A stretch of DNA of 56,638 bases from Akkermansiaceae bacterium (lineage in GTDB: Bacteria; Verrucomicrobiota; Verrucomicrobiia; Verrucomicrobiales; Akkermansiaceae), in contig CAIVSK010000288.1 in assembly GCA_903908495.1 (NCBI GenBank), positions 1-56,638 of the forward strand, given 5' to 3'. Both the position numbers and the translations under genes were made by a program. The stretch's first letter is position 1. Each line of letters opens with the position of its first letter. Below the pieces are notes generated by a model. It worked only from the letters and a program-made list of their open reading frames with translations, did not search any database and was not told the origin of the DNA. Below are positions 34,682 to 44,300 of the stretch, in pieces.

Positions 34682-36679
34682 TTACGGAGTGACCACCAGG
34701 CGGCAGAATTTATGTGCCGCGCCGGTGGGCAGAGTGTAGATCACATGGCCCGGGCTGCTGGTGGTATCGACATCGGCGGGGTTGGCGGCCGTCCACGTCG
34801 CCAGATCCGTGGAGACTTGCACCGCAAAGGACGCCACCGTACCCACATGCGGCCAGCTGATCTTGCCGTTGACCACGCCTGGATTGGTGGCCAAGCCGGT
34901 AGCGCCCATGAAGTAGGCGCAGCCGTTTTGCACCCCGTCGTGATTGTAGTCCTCACCCGGCGTGCCGCCGCCCGCATGAAGGGCCGACCAAGCGTCATAG
35001 GCGCTGGGTGCCGGTCCTGTCGCAAAGATCTGGAAGCCGGAGATTTCCATGTAGTCCGAGTCTTGGGCACCATTGAAACTTTCCACAATGGTGATATTGC
35101 CGGTGCCATCCGCCACCTCGTTGGTCACCAGGACTGTGGAAAATCCGCTGTGAGGAGTGCCACCATTGATAGTGACCACCCCCTTGGAGCTGCCGGTATT
35201 GAAAATCGCCAGGGTATAGGCCCCGCCAGCGGTCAGCCCGGTGAAGGCAAAGGTGCGGGTGCCGCTGCCACTCACCCACAAGCGCTCCGGATCATTGGCC
35301 GCCAACACCACGCCGGAGACAGTCCCGCTGCTCTGGAATCTCGCATAGCCCGTGGTGCCCACAATTTGAAAGCCGACCCCGCTCGCCACGGCACCCGCGC
35401 CATTGGTCAGAGTGCCCAGCGTTTGCGGCGAGACGCTGCCGTCCAAGCGGTTCCACAATCCGGTTTGGCCCGAGACCGGGCTGCCGATAACGTCGCCGCT
35501 CACGGCGGTGCTGTCCGTCCTCACCACATCGATGCTGACAACCCCGGGCACATTCGGCGGCGGTGCCGCGAACGTCCAGTGCAGCAGAATGTTGTTAGCG
35601 GCATCGCCGGGGCTTGGGGGCGCAAACCCGCCTGCCTGAATGTAATAGGTAGAACCGGCCGTCACCGGAAAGCTCACGGTCTCGTCCAGCCCGCTATCCT
35701 GCGATACCACGTTCGTCAGCGTGGCGAGCGATGTGCCGGTGTATATCGCCAGGCAGGCGTCCCATTCCGAACCACTGGTGTTGGTCGAACCCGTCGTGGA
35801 GACGCTCAGCGAACCACTGTTGGCGCAAACCCATTTGAACCACACCGTGTTGGTCGTCTCCGGATAGACGCAGACCGGCTCGTCAGATTCCAAGCTGGCC
35901 GCAACGTTGCCGCTGCCCGTATGACTGCCGCTGGCACCTGCCAGCACGATCGCGTCGGCGAAGTTGTCATTGACCGGTGCCACCGCAATGTAATTGTCAA
36001 AGTTGTCCGACCAGACCCTGGTGCCGGTCTGCGTGACCTCGATGTCGTCAAAATAAAACGGGCCGGTGACCTCCGTGCCGGTGTAATATTTCGATGGAAT
36101 GAGCCAGAACTCGCTGATCGTGTTGCTGCCGTACGTGAATGACCCCGCGGGGGTGACCATGTCATCATAGTAAAACTTGCCATTGCCGGCGACACCCGGA
36201 TGGTCCAGATCGATCACCAACTTGAGGGTCTTCCATTGGTCGCGCACGAAGTTGTAGCTGCCCGTCGATCCCGCCACATTGGTGGCCTCCACTTGCCCGA
36301 ACCCGCCGCTTGCGTCATTGGCATACGAACTGATCTGCACGTAATCGCCAGCCGCGCCGTCATCGATTCCGTAGAGAAAGGCAAACTTGTTGCCGCTTGG
36401 AAAATAGGCATTCATCGACACGCTGACGGTGCCGCCGACAATCGGCGCAGCGAACACCACCTGCGGGAGACTAAGCACGCCATTGGCGCTGTCGGCCACG
36501 TCAAAGCCCAGCGAGGCGCTGCCGCTGGCGGCCTTCTCCGTGGTCACGGTAATCGGCAGTGGATCTCCATATTGGCCCCACTGATTGAGGCCGGTGATAT
36601 TGGCGGTGGACGCCACTCCGGAGGCCGCAGTGGCTACAATCGCGCTGGCGATCAAGCTGGCTAACTTCAATTGCTTCAT
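34682..36679 (-). CDS. Secreted beta-sandwich protein with Verrucomicrobia-type C-terminal region
   Basis: 665 aa with a signal peptide (LASLIASAIVATAASGVAS). The mature part has a concanavalin-like or pre-peptidase-like N-terminal half (FYYDDMVTPAGSFTYGS; NTVWFKWVCANSGSLSVSTT resembles bacterial pre-peptidase C-type domains) and further beta domains. It ends with APSAYDAWSALHAGG, DYNHDGVQNGCAYFMGA, then ISWPHVGTVASFAVQVSTDL and KFCRLVVTP; this closing region is common to exported proteins of Verrucomicrobia and may be a sorting or anchoring module. The start MKQLKLAS is chosen for the signal peptide. No catalytic motif seen. A partial copy of its 3' end lies downstream. Confidence 0.75.
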   Translation of the reverse strand: MKQLKLASLIASAIVATAASGVASTANITGLNQWGQYGDPLPITVTTEKAASGSASLGFDVADSANGVLSLPQVVFAAPIVGGTVSVSMNAYFPSGNKFAFLYGIDDGAAGDYVQISSYANDASGGFGQVEATNVAGSTGSYNFVRDQWKTLKLVIDLDHPGVAGNGKFYYDDMVTPAGSFTYGSNTISEFWLIPSKYYTGTEVTGPFYFDDIEVTQTGTRVWSDNFDNYIAVAPVNDNFADAIVLAGASGSHTGSGNVAASLESDEPVCVYPETTNTVWFKWVCANSGSLSVSTTGSTNTSGSEWDACLAIYTGTSLATLTNVVSQDSGLDETVSFPVTAGSTYYIQAGGFAPPSPGDAANNILLHWTFAAPPPNVPGVVSIDVVRTDSTAVSGDVIGSPVSGQTGLWNRLDGSVSPQTLGTLTNGAGAVASGVGFQIVGTTGYARFQSSGTVSGVVLAANDPERLWVSGSGTRTFAFTGLTAGGAYTLAIFNTGSSKGVVTINGGTPHSGFSTVLVTNEVADGTGNITIVESFNGAQDSDYMEISGFQIFATGPAPSAYDAWSALHAGGGTPGEDYNHDGVQNGCAYFMGATGLATNPGVVNGKISWPHVGTVASFAVQVSTDLATWTAANPADVDTTSSPGHVIYTLPTGAAHKFCRLVVTP

Positions 36680-36801
36680 AGATTTTGTGGATGTTGTTTT
36701 TACGCTGACAATGTGAACAAGTCGGCATTTTAGCGCTCCGCGCGGCAGGGGCAAGGCCGGCAAGAACGCTAGCCGGTGTACAAACAATGAACATCAGACC
36801 C

Positions 36802-36832
36802 CCGCCCGCCCGGCCTCAGACCTGGCGGGCGG
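36802..36832 (-). terminator. Hairpin spanning the stop codon of the MtaA/UroD-like gene
   Basis: CCGCCCGCC/GGCGGGCGG, 9-bp perfect stem with the TGA inside the loop. There is no U-run, so it may be a stability hairpin and not a terminator. Confidence 0.45.
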
Positions 36833-37838
36833 CTAGCAGCATCGCGTGCAGGTTGGCCGGCGGAGTGGCAGGCGGAATGGCACAACCGGCGTTGAGAATA
36901 AAGCGGGGGTTATCGGAGAAGACGCCGAGCAGCTCGCGGGTGCGGCTGGCAACACGCTCGGGCGTGCCCAGGGCTAACACGCCGGACGGATCGATATTGC
37001 CGCAAAACACCGCGCGAGACTGGAAACTGGCGCAGGCGGCGCGGACATCGGTCTTGTAATCCAGCTCTAACACGTCCGACCCGGTGGCGAGCATGTCGCC
37101 GAGAATTGCGGTCGTATTGCCACAGATGTGCAGCAAATACGGCTTGTGCAAGGCGTGGGACAGGCTGGCGCTGCGACTTTCCCACGGCTGGGCGAAGCGG
37201 CGGTACAGCGCCGGGGATATCACGTCCGGGCTCGCCGGACTGTCGCCATTGGATAGCATGTCGGCGCCGGCGGCCGCCATCAGGTGCAAGAATTGCTCGC
37301 TGGCCTCGGCGCAGTGGCGCAACAAGCGCTCCACGTCCTCGAGTTGATCGTCATCGAGCAAGTCCATCAGCCACTCGGCCGGGCTGCGCAGCATGCTCGC
37401 CAGCGAAAACGCCGACTGGTCGCAGTTGCCGCGCACATAGATATCATCGCCGCACTGGGCCTTCAACAGCCGCACCGCCTCCAACCAAACCTGCACCCGC
37501 GCGTCGGCGGCTATGTCCGGCGGCGGCAAGTCGCGCACCGCCGCCAATTCCGCCAGACAGCTGCCCTCGCAGCGTGCCGGATCGTCATCGGGGAAATCCA
37601 CCGGCACGCCGAGCGCCCCGGCCAGAGTGGCGGTATCCACATCCACCACGATGGCGTCGTAATCATAGGTCTCGACGGCTTGAATGAATGCTTGGGCGAT
37701 CTTTGCGGGATCTTCGCGGTATTGGCGTTGGGTCATGCCCGCCTCGCGCGCGGCCATCAAGAAATTGTGCAGCATCACCGGGATGCGGTCCGCCGGTTCA
37801 CCGCGCAAGGCGGCCTCTATCCGTTGTTTTCCGTTCAT
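36816..37838 (-). CDS. Uroporphyrinogen decarboxylase-like / MtaA-type cobamide methyltransferase family protein
   Basis: 340 aa, UroD superfamily. It begins MNGKQRIEAALRGEPADRIP, as MtaA/CmuA-like proteins do. The zinc-site signature of methylcobamide:CoM-type methyltransferases is present: LLHICGNTTAILGDMLATG and then AVFCGNIDPSGVLALGTPE (His-x-Cys ... Cys). The MRQAGRY motif of HemE is absent, so heme synthesis is unlikely. It probably moves a methyl group to or from a corrinoid or thiol; no corrinoid protein gene is adjacent, so substrate and partner are open. It differs clearly from the paralog at 7111-8166, which lacks the HICG motif. It lies between two secreted-protein genes on the same strand. 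Confidence 0.78.
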   Translation of the reverse strand: MNGKQRIEAALRGEPADRIPVMLHNFLMAAREAGMTQRQYREDPAKIAQAFIQAVETYDYDAIVVDVDTATLAGALGVPVDFPDDDPARCEGSCLAELAAVRDLPPPDIAADARVQVWLEAVRLLKAQCGDDIYVRGNCDQSAFSLASMLRSPAEWLMDLLDDDQLEDVERLLRHCAEASEQFLHLMAAAGADMLSNGDSPASPDVISPALYRRFAQPWESRSASLSHALHKPYLLHICGNTTAILGDMLATGSDVLELDYKTDVRAACASFQSRAVFCGNIDPSGVLALGTPERVASRTRELLGVFSDNPRFILNAGCAIPPATPPANLHAMLLAARQV

Positions 37839-37985
37839 GGCTGGAGTGAGTGGGGGTTAGGGGCGTTTCTGCAAAACGGCGCGGACTGCGCCCGGGCTGC
37901 AAAGCCCGCCGGAAGATGCCATCACCACTCCGGTTGGCAAGCACTTCCACCCGCCTCAGGAGGGGGGGGCACTCCTATCCCCCCG

Positions 37986-39596
37986 TCAATGCGCGGCAAG
38001 GGCCCGGAAGATGCCGTCACCTATCAGGTTCGCGAGCAGTTCGGTGCCGCTGGCACTCGGGTGCACGCCATCATAGGTGAGCACCCCTGCCGGCTTGAGG
38101 TAAAGCGTGCCGTCCACCCTCAGCTGGGCATTTTGATTTTGCAGATAGGCGAGGTAGGCCCTGCGCAGATCCACCAAGGTGGCACCACTGGCTTGCGCCA
38201 CCTTGCGCGTGATCTGTGAGTATATCTCAATCTTGGCATCGTCGGGATTCTTGCCGTCGGGCAACTCGCCGTGGACGGTCATGGTGGCGAGGACCGCCAC
38301 GGATTTATTCGCCTTGGCGGCCGCCATGAGGTCGCCGAGACCTTTCTCGAATTCCTCGGGAGAAGTGTTGCGCCACCACACGTCATTGATGCCGATGAAC
38401 ACCACCACCACATCCGCCTTGTCCGCGCCAATCGTTGCAGCCAAGCCCTTCTGCGCGCTGTCGCCGGGATAGGCGGCCTTGTCCGACCCGTCCCGCAGCG
38501 CCAGCACCCCGCCGCCGTTGATGCCACGATTGACCAATTTGACGGCCTTGCCACGGGTCCCCTCCCCAGCCTTGACCGCTTTGTCGATCGCATCGATGTA
38601 CGTGTTTTGCCAGGTGATCGAATCGCCGAAAAAGTCAATCGTCAGCCCGGCCTTGAGCGGGCTGGCTTTGCCTGATAGGGCCGCCAGCCCGGGCACCTGA
38701 TAGATCCTCGCGCGGGCCGCGACGGCCTGGGGCGATACGTCAAAGGGCGGGTTGACGGCATTGACGAGCGCGTCGGGAACCACCTGGCCGGAGCCCGTCA
38801 CCTTGGCAGTGTATAGGCCGGCGGCCATGCCGGCGGGCTTATCGAAACCGATGCGTGCGAGCTGTGGCTTGCCGAGCTGCTTGTCACCCTTGCCAAGCAC
38901 CAGGTTGTCCTTGCCGGGCTTGAAGTTAAACACCGTTAGAGTCTTGGTCAGATCCCACGGACTGCTGCTGCAATCCTCCACGCTCAAGCTCGCGGGCTCG
39001 CCACCCATGTCGATGACGGCCTGCGAGTTGACGGTTAGCGAGGCGATGGTTTCGCTGTGGCCTTGCAGATCCAAGCCGTTGATGCCGGGCCCGCTGAGCG
39101 TGACCCGGCAGCGGTCGTTGATTTGGTTGGATTTGGCCAGCCTGACAACCGCGCTGTCGGCGGCACCGAGGATCAGATCGCCGGGGATCGCATCCACGCC
39201 GGCTGGCTTGTCGAGATCGAGCACGCCGCGGACCAGTTTGAAGACGCCTGTGAACGTGTTGGGCTTGTCGCCGCCAAGGATCGATGGGGCGACCTGCGGC
39301 ACGCCGCCGCCGCGCCATTCGCACGAACCCGTCCCGCTGAGCGAACCGCTCCACACGGTGCGGTTGCCGCCGCCGGTATCCACCACCAAGGCATGGCCGG
39401 AGAGCTCAAAGTCGCCTGCCTGCACGCCGCTGAGCCAACCGAAGGTGGTGTCTCCGGCGAGCTTGTAGCTGGCGTCCTTGCCGAAATCCTTGTTGGGGTC
39501 CACGTGCTCGCCGCTCACCTCCGCGGCCCGCAGCGGGCACGCGGCGAGGAGCACGCAGGAAATTGCTAGAAAAGAGGACTTGTTGGATCGTTTCAT
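37986..39596 (-). CDS. Secreted SGNH/GDSL hydrolase with N-terminal beta-helix-like domain
   Basis: 536 aa. After a signal peptide (FLAISCVLLAACPLRAA) the first ~270 residues look like an autotransporter-associated beta-strand/beta-helix region (NTFTGVFKLVRGVLDLDKPA; GINGLDLQGHSETIASLTV). The second half is an SGNH esterase: block I DFFGDSITWQN, block II NRGINGGG, block III VFIGINDVWW and block V YDGVHPSASG. All four catalytic blocks are intact, so it should be an active esterase or lipase, perhaps deacetylating glycans outside the cell. The ATG overlaps the stop of a 48-codon upstream frame (ATGA), implying translational coupling. Confidence 0.85.
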   Translation of the reverse strand: MKRSNKSSFLAISCVLLAACPLRAAEVSGEHVDPNKDFGKDASYKLAGDTTFGWLSGVQAGDFELSGHALVVDTGGGNRTVWSGSLSGTGSCEWRGGGVPQVAPSILGGDKPNTFTGVFKLVRGVLDLDKPAGVDAIPGDLILGAADSAVVRLAKSNQINDRCRVTLSGPGINGLDLQGHSETIASLTVNSQAVIDMGGEPASLSVEDCSSSPWDLTKTLTVFNFKPGKDNLVLGKGDKQLGKPQLARIGFDKPAGMAAGLYTAKVTGSGQVVPDALVNAVNPPFDVSPQAVAARARIYQVPGLAALSGKASPLKAGLTIDFFGDSITWQNTYIDAIDKAVKAGEGTRGKAVKLVNRGINGGGVLALRDGSDKAAYPGDSAQKGLAATIGADKADVVVVFIGINDVWWRNTSPEEFEKGLGDLMAAAKANKSVAVLATMTVHGELPDGKNPDDAKIEIYSQITRKVAQASGATLVDLRRAYLAYLQNQNAQLRVDGTLYLKPAGVLTYDGVHPSASGTELLANLIGDGIFRALAAH

Positions 39597-39739
39597 CGGG
39601 TCTTGGGGGTGTATTCAGTGAGATTGCGCAACACATACAACGGGGTCCACGAGGCTTTCGGTGTATCGGCGGCACCAGCGCTAGAGATCGATAATGCAAC
39701 TAACAGAATTGGCAGCGGCGGATGCGTGAACGGGTTCAT
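39593..39739 (-). CDS. Possible short secreted peptide or remnant upstream of the SGNH gene
   Basis: A 48-codon frame with an obvious signal peptide (PILLVALSISSAGAADTP) followed by KASWTPLYVLRNLTEYTPK and its stop. The stop and the next ATG share bases (ATGA), a sign of real translation. The mature part is only ~25 residues, so it is either a small exported peptide or the 5' end of a deleted secreted-protein gene. A candidate operator lies 125 bp upstream, at the same distance as in the two GH20 genes, which favours this ATG as the first of the transcript. Confidence 0.4.
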   Translation of the reverse strand: MNPFTHPPLPILLVALSISSAGAADTPKASWTPLYVLRNLTEYTPKTR

Positions 39740-39863
39740 GCGGACTGATTTAGGGATGGCGACAGGTCTGAGCGCAGCGCAGCGCGGAATCGGGGCTTTA
39801 GGGCACGGGGCCGGCAGCGACCTTATGACCATGCAAACTGCCTGCAAAGGCAAAAAAGCACCA

Positions 39864-39887
39864 ACCGGGTGTTCAGCACTTGGACAT
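39864..39887 (-). promoter_or_regulatory. Candidate operator upstream of the short peptide/SGNH transcript
   Basis: On the minus strand ATGTCCAAGTGCTGAACACC, then CGGT: third copy of the motif seen at 29920-29942 and 34480-34502. Confidence 0.4.
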
Positions 39888-39933
39888 CACGACTGCCGCT
39901 CGGGCGGCAACCAACCGCGGTCACAGCCCACCA

Positions 39934-40953
39934 CTACAAGGCGGGAATCGTATATGTTTGGGCGACAGCCTCAGCCATTCGCCCACCGCTGGTCGCACCA
40001 GCCTCGCCGCTGCGGAGGTATTCCACCACGGCAGCAGCGGGCGATACCGTCACCCGCAGGTGGCCGGAACTGCCAAGAATCATGCCGCTCTTGTAGCCAT
40101 ATTCGGCGGCCGAACGCGGCGCTTTGCCATTACCCGGGTAGTAATCCTGCAGCAAACCGACCTCCGGATGCTGCGCCGCATCCCCGGAATAGAACGCATC
40201 AGGCACCGGATTGGGAAAATACCGTTTACGCATCGTGTTCGACCATACCGCCAGACTGTCGGCAGCACCGCCACGGCCGCGCGGGCTTTCGCCATCGTGA
40301 TTGCCCAACACACAAAACAACGGCGCGGACTGGCAAAGCGGCCCGAGAAAATATCGTTGCGCAAGATATTGTTTGGCCGCAGCCTCACGATCCACGTGCT
40401 TTTCAGCCATGAAAGTGTCACCCAGATCAATGTGAAAATCCGGCTTGGCGGCCACTGCGCCGGCCAGCGTCTGCTGATAGATAGCGGGCTCGGTGTGCTC
40501 GTCGAGGTGAGAGTCGGCGGTGATGGTGAACCTGAATCCGCTGCCGGGTGGGCGCGCCGTGTGAAAGCCAATCTCCGCGCTTTGCGAATGCCCCAGCCTT
40601 AGTTGATAGATATAGCGCCGGTCCGGCTGCAGGCCCGGCAACACAATCTCAGCTGGTTCGCCCTTCTTGAATCGCCTGACCGGCGTCTTGAGTGCGAGCT
40701 TTCCGCCCTCGTTTCCATATGCGATGCCGCCTTCAGCATCATCATAACACAACACACTCACCGTAACCGATGCAGTGGTGGGCCTGCCCAGGATCAAATC
40801 AAACGGATGCGCCGGCACCTCGTTGCACTTCGACGTCTGGACCGGCTGGCTCGATCCGCCGCCCTTGCGCACGGGCTTGTCACCGGCACCAAGAACTCCA
40901 AAAGCAGAGAAGACAAAAACTAACGATAATAACTGAGTCGGCTTCTTCATCAT
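39934..40953 (-). CDS. Secreted purple-acid-phosphatase-like metallophosphatase with internal deletion
   Basis: 339 aa: signal peptide, an FN3-like purple-acid-phosphatase N-domain (AEIVLPGLQPDRRYIYQLRL) and a calcineurin-like domain with the first metal motifs FTITADSHLD, FHIDLGDTFM and VLGNHDGESP. After VGLLQDYY the sequence jumps to AAEYGYKSGMILGSSGHLRV, which is the family's C-terminal end. The expected ~130 residues between, carrying the second half of the metal ligands (HH and GHxH motifs), are missing, yet the frame is kept. The protein therefore probably lacks phosphatase activity, or the region is misassembled. It follows a truncated arylsulfotransferase gene by 13 bp. Confidence 0.75.
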   Translation of the reverse strand: MMKKPTQLLSLVFVFSAFGVLGAGDKPVRKGGGSSQPVQTSKCNEVPAHPFDLILGRPTTASVTVSVLCYDDAEGGIAYGNEGGKLALKTPVRRFKKGEPAEIVLPGLQPDRRYIYQLRLGHSQSAEIGFHTARPPGSGFRFTITADSHLDEHTEPAIYQQTLAGAVAAKPDFHIDLGDTFMAEKHVDREAAAKQYLAQRYFLGPLCQSAPLFCVLGNHDGESPRGRGGAADSLAVWSNTMRKRYFPNPVPDAFYSGDAAQHPEVGLLQDYYPGNGKAPRSAAEYGYKSGMILGSSGHLRVTVSPAAAVVEYLRSGEAGATSGGRMAEAVAQTYTIPAL

Positions 40954-40966
40954 GCTGGTGTCGGAT

Positions 40967-41374
40967 TCATGACTTGTTGGCTATGTAGAGTGTGGTGGGT
41001 GCCTGGAGTTGCTTGTTCGTGATGCGCGTCCAGTCATGATGCGGGGCGTAACCGTCGCGCTTCTCGGTAAATTCCCACACCGTCTTGCCGTCCCAGTCCA
41101 CTTCCTTAAACCCTTGGAAACCGCTCGGATCGTCCTTGGACGCGTCAAGGATGTTGCCGTTGTCGAACAAGTGGGGATTGGTGCCAACGGGCCAGATGTG
41201 GACGACTCTGCCCTCCATATCTAGCAGATACGTCCGACTGCCAACCCCGAACAAGGTGTAGCCGGCGAATGCCTTCTGCTTGTCATTCAGCAGCAGTTCG
41301 GTGGGTCCCTGCAGCCGTTCGTAGGCGGATGCAGTTAGAGTCACCAGCAGGACCAGGGCAAGCGTGGCTTTCAT
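40967..41374 (-). pseudogene. N-terminal fragment of an arylsulfotransferase-like protein
   Basis: 135 aa with a signal peptide (TLALVLLVTLTASA) then the first blades of an ASST-type beta-propeller: QKAFAGYTLFGVGSRTYLLD, NGNILDASKDD, VDWDGKTVWEF and YAPHHDWTRI. It stops at TLYIANKS, where full-length relatives continue for another ~250 residues. The equivalent region of the 1223-aa neighbour reads LALKVERKSLAQAVAAG and goes on. No continuation is found before the metallophosphatase start 13 bp downstream, so the 3' two thirds are deleted. It may still be translated. Confidence 0.75.
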
Positions 41375-41394
41375 GATTCCTTTTTCTTGGTTCG

Positions 41395-44300
41395 TTAGTT
41401 GCGCGGCGGGCGGGCGGGTTGGCTGCCGCCACCACCCCCCGGACCATCGCGCTGGCCGCGGGGTTGTTCGTTGAGTTGGTCCATGCCGGTCTTGCCCTTC
41501 TGTGAGGCGGGTAACTCGATGACGCCTTTGGGCGTGAGGTCGCGACCTGCTAGAGCGGGGTCGTTCGCTGCGTAGCGATGGACCTTGAATACCGCGTTGA
41601 ACAAGTGGCCGCGCATGTCCTTGCCGGGGATTTCGCCTTGGGCGAGGATGCCGCCGCGCACCATCGGGTTGACGTATTGCCAGACCGTTTCGCCGGTCGG
41701 GGTGATTTCAAATAGATTGCCGATGACTCCGGCGCAGACGAGCGTATTGCCGTTCGGGAGGCGGTGGGCACCGGAGATTTCCGACGAGAAGAAATCCGTA
41801 CGGTTCTTCGCCTCGTAGTGCCAGACCGGTTTGTCAGGGCCATAGGCCATGCCGGATGTTAGCACGTAGTGGCCCTTGTCATCCATTGGCGGTACGATTT
41901 CCTCCAGGCTCGACCAACCGCGCTCATAGCCATTGTTGAAGATGGTGATGTGGCCCGCGCCGGGACTGCCGTCCGGGATCCACTCGGCATCGTGTTGCTG
42001 GATCAACTGGCGCCCGGCGGCACTGCCGCGCTGATATGCGCCCGGATTGCCCCAGCGGTAGATGAGGTCCCCCCCCTTGCCCTGCTTGCCGCCGCTATGG
42101 CCGGCTGCTTCCTTGGTCGTGGTGCTGTGGTCGATGATCCAGATTTCGTTGCAACCCCGGGCGCTGAGCATGACTTGGTCGAGCTTCGGGTTGTAGGCGA
42201 TCGAGTTCATGTGGTTCCAGAATGCGGGCGAGCCGCGACCGTTGCAATTGACGTCGACGAGTTCCGGATGCGCGGCGACTTCGCCGTAGCCCGGCTTGGC
42301 GCGATCGCCACTTTGGATCAAATGGTCCCACACATGCCATTCCCACACGATTTTACCTCCCTTCGGATAGATCGGCTCGATCTCCACCACCGCATCAGGA
42401 ACCAGATAGCCATCGCGCAGCTGGCTGGCGTCAAACCCGGCGGCCACCGCCTGTGCGAGCGACTTGCGCTCAACCTTGAGTGCAAGCACATGACCGTTGG
42501 GCATCGGCTTGATGTCATGATGCAATTGGTAGTCGCGGGTGGCATGGTCAAACTCCCAGACCAGCTTGCCGTCCCAATCGTACTCCTCGATGCGGCCGCC
42601 CTCGCCGCCGCCGGTGCCGCCCTGCACCTTGAGCATGCAGGCCCGCAGCAGGTGGCCGTTGGGCAGCAGATAGGCGGATTGCCCTGGCTCGTAGGCGCTC
42701 TTCCACTGGTGAACGCTGCGGCCCTGGTTATCCAGCAGATAGGTAAGCGTATTGTGCTTGGGAGCCATCAGCGTGTAGCCATCGAACGCCTTGGGCGTAT
42801 TGAGAAACAATCCAACGGTCTGGCCCGGAGTGGGTGAGGTTGGCAGCTTGTTCTCCGCCATCTCCGTGCGACCACCACCACCGCCACCACCGCCACCACC
42901 ACCGCCACCACCGCCACCGCCGCCACTGCCGCGCGGTGGTTGACCGTCCTGGCCTTTGTCAGCTTGCTTTGACGGGCGATTTTCGGTTGCGCTGGCGGGA
43001 ACGGTTGGAGTTTGGTTGTTCGGGCGGGCGGGCTCACCCGGCGGCGGGGCCACGGTGCCGCTGGCGGCACCGGCTTCCCCCGGCGGCCGCCCGGGGGCGG
43101 GGTCGGTGGTGCCCTCGGGGCGGGAGTAAACCACGTGCAACTCAGCCGTGGCCAGCGTGCGATCCTTGATCGCCTCTAGCAAAACAGCGCGGCTCACCCG
43201 GGCCGGGGCCACCTTGAGTTGAGGCGCAGCGGACAAGGCATAGAGGGTATAGATATAGGTTTTAGGGCCCGGGCCCTTGGAATGCGGCGGCGCATAGCCG
43301 CTGCGGTCATTGATGCTGTTATTGCCCAAGGTTCCGAGCGCCTGCACATTCCTCGGCAGGCTGTGCACATTGGCCGGAATATCATAGAGCACCCAATACC
43401 ACTTGGGGTCCCCCCCGGGTCCGGGAATGTGGTGCATAATGACCGCATAACTCTTGGTTCCGGCGGGCGCCCCGATCCATGACAAGGGCAGCGTCGCACT
43501 GCTGCCATCACCAGTGTAGTCCTTCGGCAGCAGACCGCCATCGGCTACCTCCGGACTGCTCAGCACGAAGCCGCTCTTGGGCATCACAATGCTGGCAGCG
43601 TCGGCATTGGCGACTTTTGGCTGCGCTGCGCCGGCGGGCGCTGCAACCGGGGGATTGGCAGGGGGGGCGGAATTGCCGCCTGCGCCTCCGGCAGGCCGCT
43701 GTGACGCGCGCAGTTGCTGTAACAGGGGCAGCTGCTCGGGCGTTAGAATCTTATCGAGTTGGGCCGTCGCTGCGGCCTCCAGGGCCGTCACTTGCCTTTG
43801 CTGGTCGGCGCTTAGCTGCAATAGTTCCTGTGCGCGCTGCGGCAGCAGCCGCAATCCGCCGGCCGCCTGCCCGGCACCAGCGCCGGCTTGCTGCGGGCGG
43901 CTGCCAGCGGTGCCCGCCGGGGTTGCGGCGGCCGGTCGGGGGCCCGCTGCCTGCTCCCGTGCGGCGGCCTGCTGGACGGGTGTGGGTTTGATAGGCGGAC
44001 GGCCCTCGGCATCGACCGGCAGCGCCACGCGGAACCCGAGGTGATAGTATGGATGGTTCGGGTCCTGGGGCCCGCGGTAGTAGGATGGGTTGCGGTTGGA
44101 CACCCGGCCGTGGCCGTTCTCGCCGTTGTACCAATTGCCGCCGCGCATCCCACGATACGTCTTGCCGTCCGGCATCACACTGCCCTGCGCCGGTCCCGGC
44201 GGGTTTTCAACAGGACTATAGGCATAGTAGTTGCGCTCGTACCAGTCGTTGACAAACTGCCAGACGTTGCCGGACATGTCGTAAAGGCCGTAGCCATTCG

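Noticed and set aside
39603..40412. Plus-strand open frame opposite the metallophosphatase
   Set aside because: No domain, basic low-complexity composition and full overlap with a recognised gene on the minus strand.
42870..42932. Regular GGN array considered as a CRISPR or minisatellite array
   Set aside because: It is an in-frame polyglycine linker with period three and no spacers.
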